Shown here piece after piece: positions 41,972 to 51,215 of a stretch of DNA of 64,000 bases (the first letter of the stretch is position 1; every line of letters starts with the position of its first letter). The stretch comes from Ruminococcus sp. (GTDB taxonomy: Bacteria > Bacillota > Clostridia > Oscillospirales > Ruminococcaceae). Below the pieces are notes generated by a model. That model was given only the letters and a program-made list of their open reading frames with translations. It was not told the DNA's origin and did no database searches. A program made the position numbers and the translations under genes. The stretch is taken from assembly GCA_017558505.1 (NCBI GenBank), contig JAFYUM010000036.1:1-64000 (forward strand). The letters are read 5' to 3'.

Positions 41972-42529
41972 TTACTGAATTTGATCATTATTCATATCTT
42001 GAATATCTTTTTCTATAAATTCAATTACAGGATCACCTTTTTTTCGAAGTTTAAAATCCGTGACAAATATTTGATCATCAAGAATGTATACCTTGCAGTA
42101 CGGAGAAGCAAGTGCTTTTTCAGGTTTTTTACGACCAGCTTCGACTTCGCATATCTGCTCGAAATGGTAATTAAACATCACATAAATAGTAGTACGATTA
42201 TTGCTTGCGGTTTTGTGATATTTAATAATCTTACCGTCAACCTGCTTACCCTTTGTTATTATTTTCTTTATTTGTCTTGCCCATGACATTTGCCATACTC
42301 CCAAATATACAAAAATTACTGAAGGCACGCAAATGTATATGAAACCGTAAAGAAGATCATCCCAACTACCGGATAACAAGATACCCACAATCATCCCTAT
42401 TGCTATAGCAGCACCAACAATAAACGAAACTATCGAAGCTGCATAACATCCTGACAAACTAAATTTAAAGCCTTCTAAGGGATTAGAAATGACTTTATAT
42501 TCTGATTGCTTTATTTTATTTCTTTTCAT
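41972..42529 (-). CDS. DUF3592-like membrane protein
   Basis: This is a 185-residue protein. Two hydrophobic segments lie at about residues 28-55 and 60-80, then KGKQVDGKIIKYHKTASNNRTTIYVMFNYHFE is like DUF3592's VDG-to-VxFxY region. A charged end follows. The ATG is at 42529. AT-rich relative to neighbours. Convergent with sigF. Function unknown. Confidence 0.65.
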   Translation of the reverse strand: MKRNKIKQSEYKVISNPLEGFKFSLSGCYAASIVSFIVGAAIAIGMIVGILLSGSWDDLLYGFIYICVPSVIFVYLGVWQMSWARQIKKIITKGKQVDGKIIKYHKTASNNRTTIYVMFNYHFEQICEVEAGRKKPEKALASPYCKVYILDDQIFVTDFKLRKKGDPVIEFIEKDIQDMNNDQIQ

Positions 42530-42532
42530 AAT

Positions 42533-42607
42533 TTACGATTCTAAACTTTCCAGATTATAATGTTTTAAAACATCGTCCCAAGTTTCAAAGCCCCAATCGC
42601 TAAGTTA
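42533..42607 (-). pseudogene. C-terminal fragment of a lost gene
   Basis: Minus-strand frame ends SDWGFETWDDVLKHYNLESLES then TAA (42535-42533). The composition reads like a real protein end, but an in-frame stop lies about 25 codons upstream and there is no start or ribosome site. It sits just upstream of the AT-rich membrane protein gene. Confidence 0.35.
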
Positions 42608-42631
42608 AGGGCATCTCTGAAACTTGTTTAA

Positions 42632-43723
42632 TTAAAATATTAAATATTCGATAACAGAATTTGACACAAGAAATCCGCTTTCAGTCAGGGCGATTTTTTC
42701 GCCGTTGTATGTGATATATCCTGCCTTTAAAAGGGGCGGGATTTTTTTTATTAAATCGTCTTTGTGCTGCGGAAAGTCGTTTAAATCATACCCCTCTGCC
42801 AATCTCAGCCTAAGCATTGCATATTCCTCAAAGCCGCAGGGGGAACTGTCGGTTATCTCCGTTATCTGTATAGGGGAGTTGATAAATCCCTGTAAATCGC
42901 CTGAAACAGCAAATCTTTCACCCTTGTAGCAGGAATGTGCCGACGGCCCTATGCCGATATAGTCAAGGCATTTCCAGTAGCGGCTGTTATGGCGGCTTTC
43001 AAAGCCTTTTTTGGCGAAATTTGACACCTCATACTGAAAAAACCCCTTTTCACGGAGCCGTTTCACCATAGCCGTGTACAACTCCGCAGATGTGTCCTCA
43101 TCGGGGATTTTCTCACGGATTTCCATGCAGTCAAAGGGCGTTCCCTCCTCAATTTTGAGGATATATGCGGAAATGTGCTGAATTGGCAGTTCAGCCATAG
43201 CGTCAATGGAGCGAATGAGCGTTTTCTCCGTCTGATTAGGCAGGGCAGCCATTAAATCGCAGGAGATATTGTCAAAACCTGCGGATTTTGCGTCATGTAC
43301 GGCTTTTACCGCACGTTCAGCGGTATGAGTTCTGCCGAGGATTTTCAATTCCTCGTCATTCATTGACTGAATACCCATAGAAAGCCTGTTAATTCCCGAT
43401 ATACGGAGCTTTTCAAGCTTTTCGGCAGTAAGCGTATTTGGATTGGCTTCAAGGGTTATTTCAGCGGAATTTTCCACATTGAAATTGTTATATATTTCCC
43501 TTAAAATTGCAGAAATCTGCTCCGCCGACAAAAGTGAGGGAGTTCCGCCGCCGAAATATATCGTATCCGTAACCGTTGATTTATCGGAATAATGGCGGAC
43601 ATTCCGCAGTACGGCGTCAACGTAGGATTGAACCTGCTCTTTTCTGTAGGGGAGGGAGTAGAAGTCGCAGTATCGGCATTTTTTACCGCAGAACGGAATG
43701 TGGATATATAGTCCCAGACTCAT
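42632..43723 (-). CDS. hemW: HemW-like radical SAM haem chaperone
   Basis: This is a 363-residue radical SAM protein. The cluster motif is CGKKCRYCDFYS; GGGTPSLL and ETPNTLT-like EANPNTLT follow. HemW proteins lack the second SAM-site features of coproporphyrinogen oxidase HemN and carry haem to target proteins; family members are often misnamed hemN. Overlaps the upstream small zinc-ribbon gene by 4 bases. Confidence 0.9.
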   Translation of the reverse strand: MSLGLYIHIPFCGKKCRYCDFYSLPYRKEQVQSYVDAVLRNVRHYSDKSTVTDTIYFGGGTPSLLSAEQISAILREIYNNFNVENSAEITLEANPNTLTAEKLEKLRISGINRLSMGIQSMNDEELKILGRTHTAERAVKAVHDAKSAGFDNISCDLMAALPNQTEKTLIRSIDAMAELPIQHISAYILKIEEGTPFDCMEIREKIPDEDTSAELYTAMVKRLREKGFFQYEVSNFAKKGFESRHNSRYWKCLDYIGIGPSAHSCYKGERFAVSGDLQGFINSPIQITEITDSSPCGFEEYAMLRLRLAEGYDLNDFPQHKDDLIKKIPPLLKAGYITYNGEKIALTESGFLVSNSVIEYLIF

Positions 43724-44076
43724 TTTACAGCGTCAACTCTGATTGCAGGTTCAAGTTTGAAGAAAAATGCGTTGACAAGCTTTGGAACGATGAATTTAAG
43801 TGCAATAAGTCCTACAACGATTGGTACTTCGTAAAAAGCAATCCACTCAAAAGATGTACCCCAGAATGACTGGGATTTGAGGTAAATAAATACAACAAGA
43901 GCAAAGCAGATTACTGAAAAAACGGCATTGAAAACGGTTGCACCCTTACCGTTTACGACTTTTTGTCCACATTCCATACATACTTTACCCTGTGAATTAA
44001 GTTGACCTGCGAAAGCCTTTTTCCATGGGTTGAAGCTTTTTTTGCCACAATGGGGGCAATTGTATATACTATTCAT
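43720..44076 (-). CDS. Zinc-ribbon small membrane protein
   Basis: This is a 118-residue protein. CPHCG (8-12) and CMEC (33-36) form a zinc ribbon, followed by two membrane helices. AAAGGA precedes the ATG. Coupled to hemW. Function unknown. Confidence 0.78.
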   Translation of the reverse strand: MNSIYNCPHCGKKSFNPWKKAFAGQLNSQGKVCMECGQKVVNGKGATVFNAVFSVICFALVVFIYLKSQSFWGTSFEWIAFYEVPIVVGLIALKFIVPKLVNAFFFKLEPAIRVDAVK

Positions 44077-44098
44077 AATTTATCCTTTCTGTAAGTAG

Positions 44099-44117
44099 GG
44101 GCGGATATTATCCGCCC
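44099..44117. repeat. Dispersed GC palindrome, copy 2
   Basis: GGGCGGATATTATCCGCCC, identical to 24921-24939 including the preceding GTAG. It lies between two minus-strand genes. Confidence 0.75.
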
Positions 44118-44122
44118 GTTGA

Positions 44123-44467
44123 TTATTTTTTTATTTTACATAAAGCCGAACGCTTTTTTCGCTTTCTTGTCTGTGCAATTCCGAAAATGCGGAAATATTC
44201 AAGGATAACAAGTCCTATGATGAATATTCCGATGGAAATTCCAAGCCACAGCCAGTTTGTGTTATCGGATTTTGCGGCGATATACACCACAATTCCAACA
44301 ATTACAATCGCCCACACAAGAGTGATTTCACGGAGAGAAATTCTTACTCGGCGGAAGAAATTGCGGATTTTTGCCCCTTTGATTTCCATTAATTCCGTAA
44401 CTGTTGAGATTACGGAAAGAATAAGCCATATAGCCGAAAGGGTGGTTAAGATATAGTAAAAAATCAT
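44123..44467 (-). CDS. Small membrane protein
   Basis: This is a 114-residue protein with three helices separated by a basic loop (RNFFRRVRISLRE) and ending in a Lys/Arg-rich tail. The start at 44467 has GAGGAAAA upstream, 11 bases past the lepA stop. I do not recognise it. Confidence 0.68.
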   Translation of the reverse strand: MIFYYILTTLSAIWLILSVISTVTELMEIKGAKIRNFFRRVRISLREITLVWAIVIVGIVVYIAAKSDNTNWLWLGISIGIFIIGLVILEYFRIFGIAQTRKRKKRSALCKIKK

Positions 44468-44477
44468 TGCGTTTTCC

Positions 44478-46280
44478 TCATGTATCAAGCTTGAGAACGC
44501 TCATAAATGCCTCCTGTGGCACTTCTACTGTACCGAGCTGACGCATACGCTTTTTACCCTCTTTCTGCTTCTCCAGCAGCTTTTTCTTACGTGTGATATC
44601 ACCGCCGTAGCACTTTGCAAGTACGTCCTTACGCATAGCCTTGACAGTTTCACGGGCAATGATTTTTCCTCCGATTGCCGCCTGAATAGGCACTTCAAAG
44701 AGCTGTCGCGGAATGTTTTCTTTCAGCTTTTCAGCAATTTTTCTTGCTCTGCCGTATGCCTTATCTGTGTGAATGATGAACGAGAGAGCGTCCACAATAT
44801 CACCGTTAAGGAGAATATCAAGCTTGACGAGCTTAGAGGGAACATATCCCAACATTTCATAGTCAAAGCTTGCATATCCCTTTGTACGGGATTTCAGCAC
44901 ATCAAAGAAATCGTAAACTATCTCGTTGAGGGGGAGTTCGTAGTGGAGTTCAACACGGGTATCATCAAGATATTTCATATCCTTGAATACGCCTCGTCTG
45001 TCCTGACAAAGCTCCATAATATTTCCCACGTAATCAGATGGAGAGAGAATATTCGCCTTGACCATAGGCTCCTCTGCCGTCTGGATAAGTGCAGGGTCCG
45101 GATAGTTTGTGGGGTTGTCGATGTAAACAACCTCGCCGCTTGTCATTGTTACCTTGTAGATAACAGAAGGGGCTGTGGTGATAAGGTCAAGATTATATTC
45201 ACGCTCCAGTCGCTCCTGAATGATTTCCATGTGGAGAAGTCCGAGGAAGCCGCAGCGGAAACCAAATCCCAGAGCAATTGAGGTTTCGGGTTCAAAGGAA
45301 AGGGAAGCGTCGTTAAGTTGCAATTTTTCAAGAGCGTCACGTAAATCGCCATATTTCGCACCGTCGGCAGGGTAAATACCGGAGAATACCATTGGATTTA
45401 CCTTGCGATAACCGGGGAGTGGCTCATCGCAGGGATTATCATTATTTGTAACGGTATCACCTACCTGTGTGTCGCCGATACTCTTGATAGAAGCTGAAAT
45501 ATAGCCAACCTCGCCTGCTTCAAGATAGCCGTTGTTCACAAGGTTTGTAGCGTCCATATGACCGGCCTCAACAACAGTGAAAACTGCTCCTGTAGCCATA
45601 AGTCGGATATTGTCGCCGACTTTTACCTTTCCCTCTTTAATGCGTACGTAGATGATAACGCCCTTGTAGGAGTCGTAGTAGCTGTCGAAAATCAGAGCTT
45701 TGAGGGGCTTTTCAGTATCACCTGTGGGTGCGGGAATATCGGTAACAATACGCTCTAAAACTTCTTCGATGTTTGTACCCATTTTAGCGGAAATTCTGGG
45801 AGCGTCCATAGCGGGGATACCGATTACATTTTCCACCTCGTTACACACTCTTTCGGGGTCAGCGGAGGGCAGGTCGATTTTATTTACAATCGGAACAACT
45901 TCAAGGTCGTGTTCGATTGCAAGGTAAGTGTTGGCAAGAGTCTGTGCCTCTATACCCTGTGAAGCGTCTACAACGAGAATTGCACCCTCACAGGCTGCAA
46001 GAGAACGTGAAACCTCATAGTTGAAGTCAACGTGACCGGGAGTGTCAATGAGGTTGAAAATATAGTCCTCGCCGTCCTGTGCTTTATATTTCATACGAAC
46101 TGCACGGGCTTTGATAGTAATTCCACGTTCACGCTCAATATCCATATTATCGAGAAGCTGTTCTTCCATATCACGGATAGCAACAGTTTCAGTCTTTTCA
46201 AGAATACGGTCTGCAAGAGTGGATTTGCCGTGGTCGATATGAGCCACAATGCAGAAGTTTCTGATTTTATCGTTAGCCAA
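44478..46280 (-). CDS. lepA: Elongation factor 4 (LepA)
   Basis: This is a 600-residue ribosome-bound GTPase that back-translocates or remodels stalled ribosomes. [33 protein letters not shown] and NKIDLPSAD are the G motifs. The C-terminal LepA-specific domain is complete ([15 protein letters not shown]). The start is TTG 46280 with GGAGG at 46289-46293. It has its own promoter. Confidence 0.96.
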   Translation of the reverse strand: MANDKIRNFCIVAHIDHGKSTLADRILEKTETVAIRDMEEQLLDNMDIERERGITIKARAVRMKYKAQDGEDYIFNLIDTPGHVDFNYEVSRSLAACEGAILVVDASQGIEAQTLANTYLAIEHDLEVVPIVNKIDLPSADPERVCNEVENVIGIPAMDAPRISAKMGTNIEEVLERIVTDIPAPTGDTEKPLKALIFDSYYDSYKGVIIYVRIKEGKVKVGDNIRLMATGAVFTVVEAGHMDATNLVNNGYLEAGEVGYISASIKSIGDTQVGDTVTNNDNPCDEPLPGYRKVNPMVFSGIYPADGAKYGDLRDALEKLQLNDASLSFEPETSIALGFGFRCGFLGLLHMEIIQERLEREYNLDLITTAPSVIYKVTMTSGEVVYIDNPTNYPDPALIQTAEEPMVKANILSPSDYVGNIMELCQDRRGVFKDMKYLDDTRVELHYELPLNEIVYDFFDVLKSRTKGYASFDYEMLGYVPSKLVKLDILLNGDIVDALSFIIHTDKAYGRARKIAEKLKENIPRQLFEVPIQAAIGGKIIARETVKAMRKDVLAKCYGGDITRKKKLLEKQKEGKKRMRQLGTVEVPQEAFMSVLKLDT

Positions 46281-46317
46281 AGTAATTCCTCCATTACTGC
46301 ATAATTATCTATCATAT

Positions 46318-46346
46318 ATTATATCAGATTTTTCTTCATTTGTAAA
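46318..46346 (-). promoter_or_regulatory. Promoter of lepA
   Basis: Minus-strand TTTACA (46346-46341), 17-bp spacer, TATAAT (46323-46318). Confidence 0.72.
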
Positions 46347-46369
46347 GCATTTTTTGTGTTGCAAAAAAC

Positions 46370-46402
46370 AACCGTCGGCTATCAGTACGACAGACGACGG
46401 TT
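46370..46402 (-). terminator. Terminator after patatin gene
   Basis: AACCGTCG pairs with CGACGGTT. On the minus strand it is followed by TTGTTTTTTG. Confidence 0.78.
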
Positions 46403-46408
46403 AAGGGG

Positions 46409-47257
46409 CTATTCACCCATAAATTCAAGAATACGGTCAATATTTTCAATAGCTGTTTTTCTGCCTATGCGGTACACTTCAAGGAGTTTTTCCTGCTTAT
46501 GTTCAACGTGACCGATTGGCAGGGTAACGGGAGGTGCAATTACAAGGGCTTTTCCTTCTGACTCGGATTTGCGGACATATTCAAGCTGTTCATTGTACAT
46601 CTTCGGACGCTCCGAATATGTTTTTACAAGCTTCGGGTATTTTTTATAAACTGTCTTTACAAGTGAAAGGCTTTTGCTGGATTTTTTTATGTAATCTCTC
46701 GGCTGTGTGAGAATGACTATATTGCGTTCCAAACCGTGTCTTTCCATGAAGCTTAAAGGTATGGAATCGGAAATTCCACCGTCAAGTAGTTTTCTTCCGT
46801 CAACCTCAACAATACGGGAGGCAAGGGGTATTGAAGCCGAGGCGCGTATCCATTCAAGGTCATTATATTCTGCTGTATTCAGCTTTTTATAAACAGGTCT
46901 GCCTGTTTCAACATCGGTGCAGACAACGTAAAATGTCATAGGATTTTCCTTGAATGCTTCAATGTCAAATATATCGAGTTCATCGGGCAGGGTATGGTAA
47001 CAGAATTCTGCACCGTACATATCTCCTGTGGTTATAAGGGAGTAAAGGCTGCAATATCGTTTATCCTTGCAAAAACGCAGATTATAGCGTATGGTTCTGC
47101 CATTTTGCCCCGATTTGTAATTACATCCGAAACATGCACCTGCGGAAACACCCACAGCACCATCAAAAATTATATCGTGTTCCATAAGTACATCAATAAC
47201 GCCTGCGGTGAAAAGTCCACGCATTGCACCGCCTTCTAAAACAAGTCCGTATTTCAT
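46409..47257 (-). CDS. Patatin-like phospholipase
   Basis: This is a 282-residue lipid acyl hydrolase. The Ser-Asp dyad is visible: S38 in GVSAG and D159 in LLDGG; GGAMRG forms the oxyanion loop. No signal peptide, so cytoplasmic. The substrate is unknown. AAAGGAT precedes the ATG. Confidence 0.92.
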   Translation of the reverse strand: MKYGLVLEGGAMRGLFTAGVIDVLMEHDIIFDGAVGVSAGACFGCNYKSGQNGRTIRYNLRFCKDKRYCSLYSLITTGDMYGAEFCYHTLPDELDIFDIEAFKENPMTFYVVCTDVETGRPVYKKLNTAEYNDLEWIRASASIPLASRIVEVDGRKLLDGGISDSIPLSFMERHGLERNIVILTQPRDYIKKSSKSLSLVKTVYKKYPKLVKTYSERPKMYNEQLEYVRKSESEGKALVIAPPVTLPIGHVEHKQEKLLEVYRIGRKTAIENIDRILEFMGE

Positions 47258-47291
47258 TTTTACAATTATCCTTTCATTTTAGAGATTCTCT

Positions 47292-48191
47292 TTATATAAT
47301 TCCTTCTAAATTAAACAGGGGCAGATATTCCTCACGTGCAGATGTTATATCTTGTGTAAATCCCTTTATGCCCAGGTTTTCGGCATACCGTACAACTGAA
47401 TTGTACTCCATTTTTGTAATACGTCGCTTCAGTTCAGGGTAGTTCTGTGGAATAAAGTCAAAGGGGGTATACTGGCTCATAATACTTACAAGCCGATTGT
47501 CAGAGGCGGTGTTTTCTGCAATCCAGTCCATAATTTTCATACTGTCATGACGGCAGTTGGGTAGTACGAGATGACGTATAACAGTACCTTTTATAAGGCC
47601 GCCATTACCATTGTATTGAAGCCTCCCCACTTGTCTTATCATTTCTTTTACCGCTTTTGATGCGTGTTCAAAATAATCCGGGGCAGATGAATATTTTCGG
47701 GAAATATCTGGTGAGAAATATTTTATATCAGGTAAATAGACATCGATATATCCTTCAAGATGTTTAATAGTTTCTGTAAGTTCATATCCGCCACAGTTGT
47801 AAACAATAGGTATGTTCAGTTTTGCTTTTACTCTGTCAAGTGCTGAAATGATGTGCGGAATAAAATGAGTTGGGGTTACAAGCTCAATGTTGTCAGCTCC
47901 CCTGTCGCGCAATTGCAGGAAGATTTCTCCAAGCTTTTCGGCATTTATTGGCTTTCCGAAACCGTTATTACTGATTTCGCTGTTCTGGCAGTACACGCAA
48001 CGGAGGCTGCAACCTGAAAAAAATATGGTACCTGCACCGTTTCTGAAAGATATGCAGGGCTCCTCCCATTGGTGCAGAGATGCCCTTGCAGCCTTTATTT
48101 CAGCAGACATTCCGCAGTATCCCGTTGTTTCGTATCTGTTAACATTGCATTTTCTCGGGCACAGATGACATGAAATGTATTGGTCTGTCAT
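47292..48191 (-). CDS. PflX-like radical SAM protein
   Basis: This is a 299-residue radical SAM protein of the COG1313 (PflX) type. Two Cys motifs: an N-terminal CHLCPRKCNVNR with later CGM, and the cluster motif CSLRCVYCQN. Named for resemblance to pyruvate formate-lyase activase, but the true substrate is unknown. It follows the PfkB gene by 3 bases. Confidence 0.88.
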   Translation of the reverse strand: MTDQYISCHLCPRKCNVNRYETTGYCGMSAEIKAARASLHQWEEPCISFRNGAGTIFFSGCSLRCVYCQNSEISNNGFGKPINAEKLGEIFLQLRDRGADNIELVTPTHFIPHIISALDRVKAKLNIPIVYNCGGYELTETIKHLEGYIDVYLPDIKYFSPDISRKYSSAPDYFEHASKAVKEMIRQVGRLQYNGNGGLIKGTVIRHLVLPNCRHDSMKIMDWIAENTASDNRLVSIMSQYTPFDFIPQNYPELKRRITKMEYNSVVRYAENLGIKGFTQDITSAREEYLPLFNLEGII

Positions 48192-48194
48192 AGC

Positions 48195-49100
48195 TTAACC
48201 CTCGCCAAGGAGCGCGTCAATTTCAGCTTTTGTGGCAAGCCCGTCTGAAAATGATGTAGCACCTCCGCAGGCTGTGCCGAGCCGCAGAGCATATTCATAG
48301 CCGCCTTTTTCATAGCCTGCAATGAAACCTGCAACCATTGAATCTCCTGCACCTACGGTATTTTTAACAGTTCCCGAAAAAGCCTTGCTTACAAGTATCC
48401 TGTCGCTTTCATCAATCAGAACAGAACCTTTTTCGCCCATGGAAACAAGGACGTTTACTGCCCCTTTTTCTTTGAGTTTCATAGCGTATTCAGCGGCTTT
48501 TTCTGCTGTATCTATGGTAGTGTTGAATAAGCTTCCAAGTTCAATATTGTTTGGCTTGACGAGAAAAGGTTTATATTTCAGCACGTTCAGTAAGAGTGCA
48601 CCTGAGGCATCGACTACGGCACGAATTTTCCTGCCGTTAAGATGTGCAAGAATTTTTTCGTATATATCATCTGAAAGGGAGGAAGGAATACTTCCTGCAA
48701 GAACAATTGTGTCACCGTCGTCAATTTTATCAAGTCTGCCGAATAGTTCATCAACTTTATTCTGTGGGATTTCGGGGCCGTTTCCGTTGAGTTCGGTTTC
48801 TGTTGAAAAGCCGTTCCGTAGTTTGACATTAATGCGTGAAAATCCGCTTTCGAGTCGGATAAAGTCTGTATCTATGCCCTTTTCTGCAATGCCTTTTTCT
48901 ATTGCTTCTCCTGTGAAGCCTGCGATAAATCCCATTGCTGTTGAGGAAATCTCAAGCTGTCTGAGGATGAGAGAAACGTTTATTCCTTTTCCGCCGAAGG
49001 ATATTTCGCTGCTGTTAAGACGGTTTACCGCACCCATGGCGATTTCACCGCAGTCAGCGACATAGTCAATAGCAGGATTAAGTGTTAATGTGTATATCAT
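48195..49100 (-). CDS. PfkB-family sugar kinase (1-phosphofructokinase type)
   Basis: This is a 301-residue kinase. GGKGINVSLILRQL at the N-terminus and NTVGAGDSMVAGFIAG near the C-terminus are PfkB signatures; TLNPAIDY and KPNN fit 1-phosphofructokinase or tagatose-6-phosphate kinase. No fructose PTS gene is adjacent to decide. AAGGAG precedes the ATG. A TACGTTTACGTA inverted repeat (49121-49132) just upstream of the gene may be a LacI-type site. Confidence 0.9.
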   Translation of the reverse strand: MIYTLTLNPAIDYVADCGEIAMGAVNRLNSSEISFGGKGINVSLILRQLEISSTAMGFIAGFTGEAIEKGIAEKGIDTDFIRLESGFSRINVKLRNGFSTETELNGNGPEIPQNKVDELFGRLDKIDDGDTIVLAGSIPSSLSDDIYEKILAHLNGRKIRAVVDASGALLLNVLKYKPFLVKPNNIELGSLFNTTIDTAEKAAEYAMKLKEKGAVNVLVSMGEKGSVLIDESDRILVSKAFSGTVKNTVGAGDSMVAGFIAGYEKGGYEYALRLGTACGGATSFSDGLATKAEIDALLGEG

Positions 49101-49133
49101 TTATTCAACGCTCCTTAAATTACGTTTACGTAT

Positions 49134-49162
49134 ATTATATCACTGTTTTAAATAAAATGCAA
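49134..49162 (-). promoter_or_regulatory. Promoter of PfkB gene
   Basis: Minus-strand TTGCAT (49162-49157), 17-bp spacer, TATAAT (49139-49134). Confidence 0.7.
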
Positions 49163-49199
49163 TAGTGTTGATTCTACTTAAATTTCTTAAAATTTAATC

Positions 49200-49228
49200 T
49201 TGATTTTTTTGTCTGCATATGATATAAT
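49200..49228 (+). promoter_or_regulatory. Promoter of GH26 mannanase gene
   Basis: TTGATT (49200-49205), 17-bp spacer, TATAAT (49223-49228). Confidence 0.75.
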
Positions 49229-49310
49229 AAAATTATAGACGGTGTTTTTACGGTTTTACGTGGAAATATCATAGAAACATGAATAAATAAATTAAATTAA
49301 GGAGTTAATT

Positions 49311-51182
49311 ATGAAGAAAAACTATATTAAAAAATCCTTAACTGTTTTTTCTGCGTTGGTGACTGCACTTTCGCTTACGGGCGGTCTGGCTGTTGTAACT
49401 GCCACAGAAGCCTCTGTTCAGAAATATGAATTTGAGGACGGTGAAACAAGTGGCGGAGCAATTTATAATTCACTTGCGGACGTTCCTGCTGACAAAATGC
49501 CTGAAAATGCCGATTTTTCTGGATATTCAGGTAATGGCTTTGCCTATCTTGATCAGAAGGGTACAACTCTTTCCGTTGAAGTAGATGTTCCTGAGGCTGG
49601 ACTTTACGAGCTTTCAATCTGCTACTGTGAGCCAAGCGATCCAAATAAAAAGGTGCAGTATCTCAATGTGAACGGAGTCAATCAGGGCGAAGTAAGTTTT
49701 CCCTACAATACGTCTTTTGAGGAGGCGTCAGGCGGTGTTGTAAACCTTAAAGAAGGCAAGAACATAATTGAGCTGAAAGCCTACTGGGGCTATACATATT
49801 ATGATTATCTTACGATTAAGCCAGCGGATAAGAGCCTTACAAGCCTTTCGCCAACTAGAACGCTGTCAAATCCCAATGCCTCTGATTCTACAAAAAGATT
49901 GTATAACTTCCTCTGCGATACATACGGTAATCATATTATTGCAGGACAGCAGGAATACTGCGGCTCTCATAATTACAATTCCTGGAATGATCCCGATACA
50001 TTTATAAAGGATAATGAAGCTGAATTTGACTATATCAAGGAGCAGACGGGAGAGCTTCCTGCAATCCGTGGAATTGATTTCCTTGCCTATAATACTACAT
50101 CGGACTGGCGTGACCAGGCTCCTGAAAGATGTATAGAGTGGACAAACAAGTATAAGGGTATTGCTACTGTTACATGGCATTGGAATGTTCCCTGCGAGGA
50201 GGGCAGTACTGAAACGGCATTTTATGTGGAGTCAGCAAGTGCTACATATACCACATTCAGCATTTCAAAAGCTCTTACCGAGGGTACATGGGAAAATGAA
50301 GTTCTCATGGCGGATATTGACCTTATAGCACAGGAGCTTACAAAGCTTAAAGAGGCTGACGTACCGATTTTGTGGCGACCTCTCCATGAAGCAGAGGGTG
50401 CGTGGTTCTGGTGGGGTGCAGAGGGCCCTGAGCCGTGTAAGGAGCTTTATCGACTTCTTTATGATAAGCTTACAAATGAATACGGGCTTGATAATCTCAT
50501 ATGGACATGGACGAGCTATACATTCCCCACATCTTCCGCATGGTATCCGGGAGATGACGTGGTTGACCTTGTAGGCTACGACAAGTACAACGCAGTTGAC
50601 GGTCTGCCGAATTTAAGCTCAATTTCATCGACTTTCTACAGCCTTGTACAGAGTACCAACGGACAGAAAATGGTTGCTATGACGGAAAATGACAGTATAC
50701 CCTCTCTTGAAAATCTTGTTAATGATAAGGCGGCGTGGCTTTATTTCTGTCCGTGGTATATGAATTACCTCACAAGTGAGCAGAATAATCCTGTAGAAAA
50801 TCTTGTGGAGATTTATCAGAGCGAATACTGCATAACTCTTGATGAACTGCCTGACCTGAAAACATATCCCATAACGGAGGGGGAAAATCCGCAAACAACA
50901 AAGACGACTACTGCTACAAAAACTACAACAAAGCCTGATATAACTACAACAACAGTTTCAGATGATATATTATATGGTGATGCAAACTGTGACGGTACAG
51001 TAACAATTGCCGATGCGGCAGCTATATTCCAGGCTATAGGTAATGCTGACAAGTACAGTTTATCAGAGAAAGGCGAAAAGAATGCCGACTGCTCCGAACC
51101 GGGCGGTGGTATAACGGCGGCGGACGCTATTGCAATACAGAAGTTCGATGCAAAGCAGATAGCAGAATTGCCTGAAAAATAA
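49311..51182 (+). CDS. Secreted GH26 beta-mannanase with CBM and dockerin
   Basis: This is a 623-residue extracellular enzyme attacking mannan. A signal peptide (1-33) is followed by a CBM6/35-like beta-sandwich domain (about 37-172), a GH26 catalytic domain (about 180-520) with acid/base E360 (RPLHEAEG) and nucleophile E459 (MTEND), a Thr-rich linker (525-549), and a dockerin (552-615). The first calcium loop is D557-D568 (DANCDGTVTIAD); the second (N591-D605) carries an insertion, as in Ruminococcus flavefaciens-type dockerins. It implies a cellulosome scaffold elsewhere. AAGGAG precedes the ATG. Confidence 0.95.
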   Translation: MKKNYIKKSLTVFSALVTALSLTGGLAVVTATEASVQKYEFEDGETSGGAIYNSLADVPADKMPENADFSGYSGNGFAYLDQKGTTLSVEVDVPEAGLYELSICYCEPSDPNKKVQYLNVNGVNQGEVSFPYNTSFEEASGGVVNLKEGKNIIELKAYWGYTYYDYLTIKPADKSLTSLSPTRTLSNPNASDSTKRLYNFLCDTYGNHIIAGQQEYCGSHNYNSWNDPDTFIKDNEAEFDYIKEQTGELPAIRGIDFLAYNTTSDWRDQAPERCIEWTNKYKGIATVTWHWNVPCEEGSTETAFYVESASATYTTFSISKALTEGTWENEVLMADIDLIAQELTKLKEADVPILWRPLHEAEGAWFWWGAEGPEPCKELYRLLYDKLTNEYGLDNLIWTWTSYTFPTSSAWYPGDDVVDLVGYDKYNAVDGLPNLSSISSTFYSLVQSTNGQKMVAMTENDSIPSLENLVNDKAAWLYFCPWYMNYLTSEQNNPVENLVEIYQSEYCITLDELPDLKTYPITEGENPQTTKTTTATKTTTKPDITTTTVSDDILYGDANCDGTVTIADAAAIFQAIGNADKYSLSEKGEKNADCSEPGGGITAADAIAIQKFDAKQIAELPEK

Positions 51183-51187
51183 AAATT

Positions 51188-51215
51188 AAGGGTATCGGTT
51201 AATTCCGATACCCTT
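51188..51215. terminator. Bidirectional terminator
   Basis: AAGGGTATCGG pairs with CCGATACCCTT around 6 bases, between convergent mannanase and bioY. It overlaps the last bases of bioY. Confidence 0.88.

Noticed and set aside
48322-49065. 247-codon frame antisense to the PfkB gene
   Set aside because: The sugar kinase frame is certain from its motifs; the antisense frame has no start signal.
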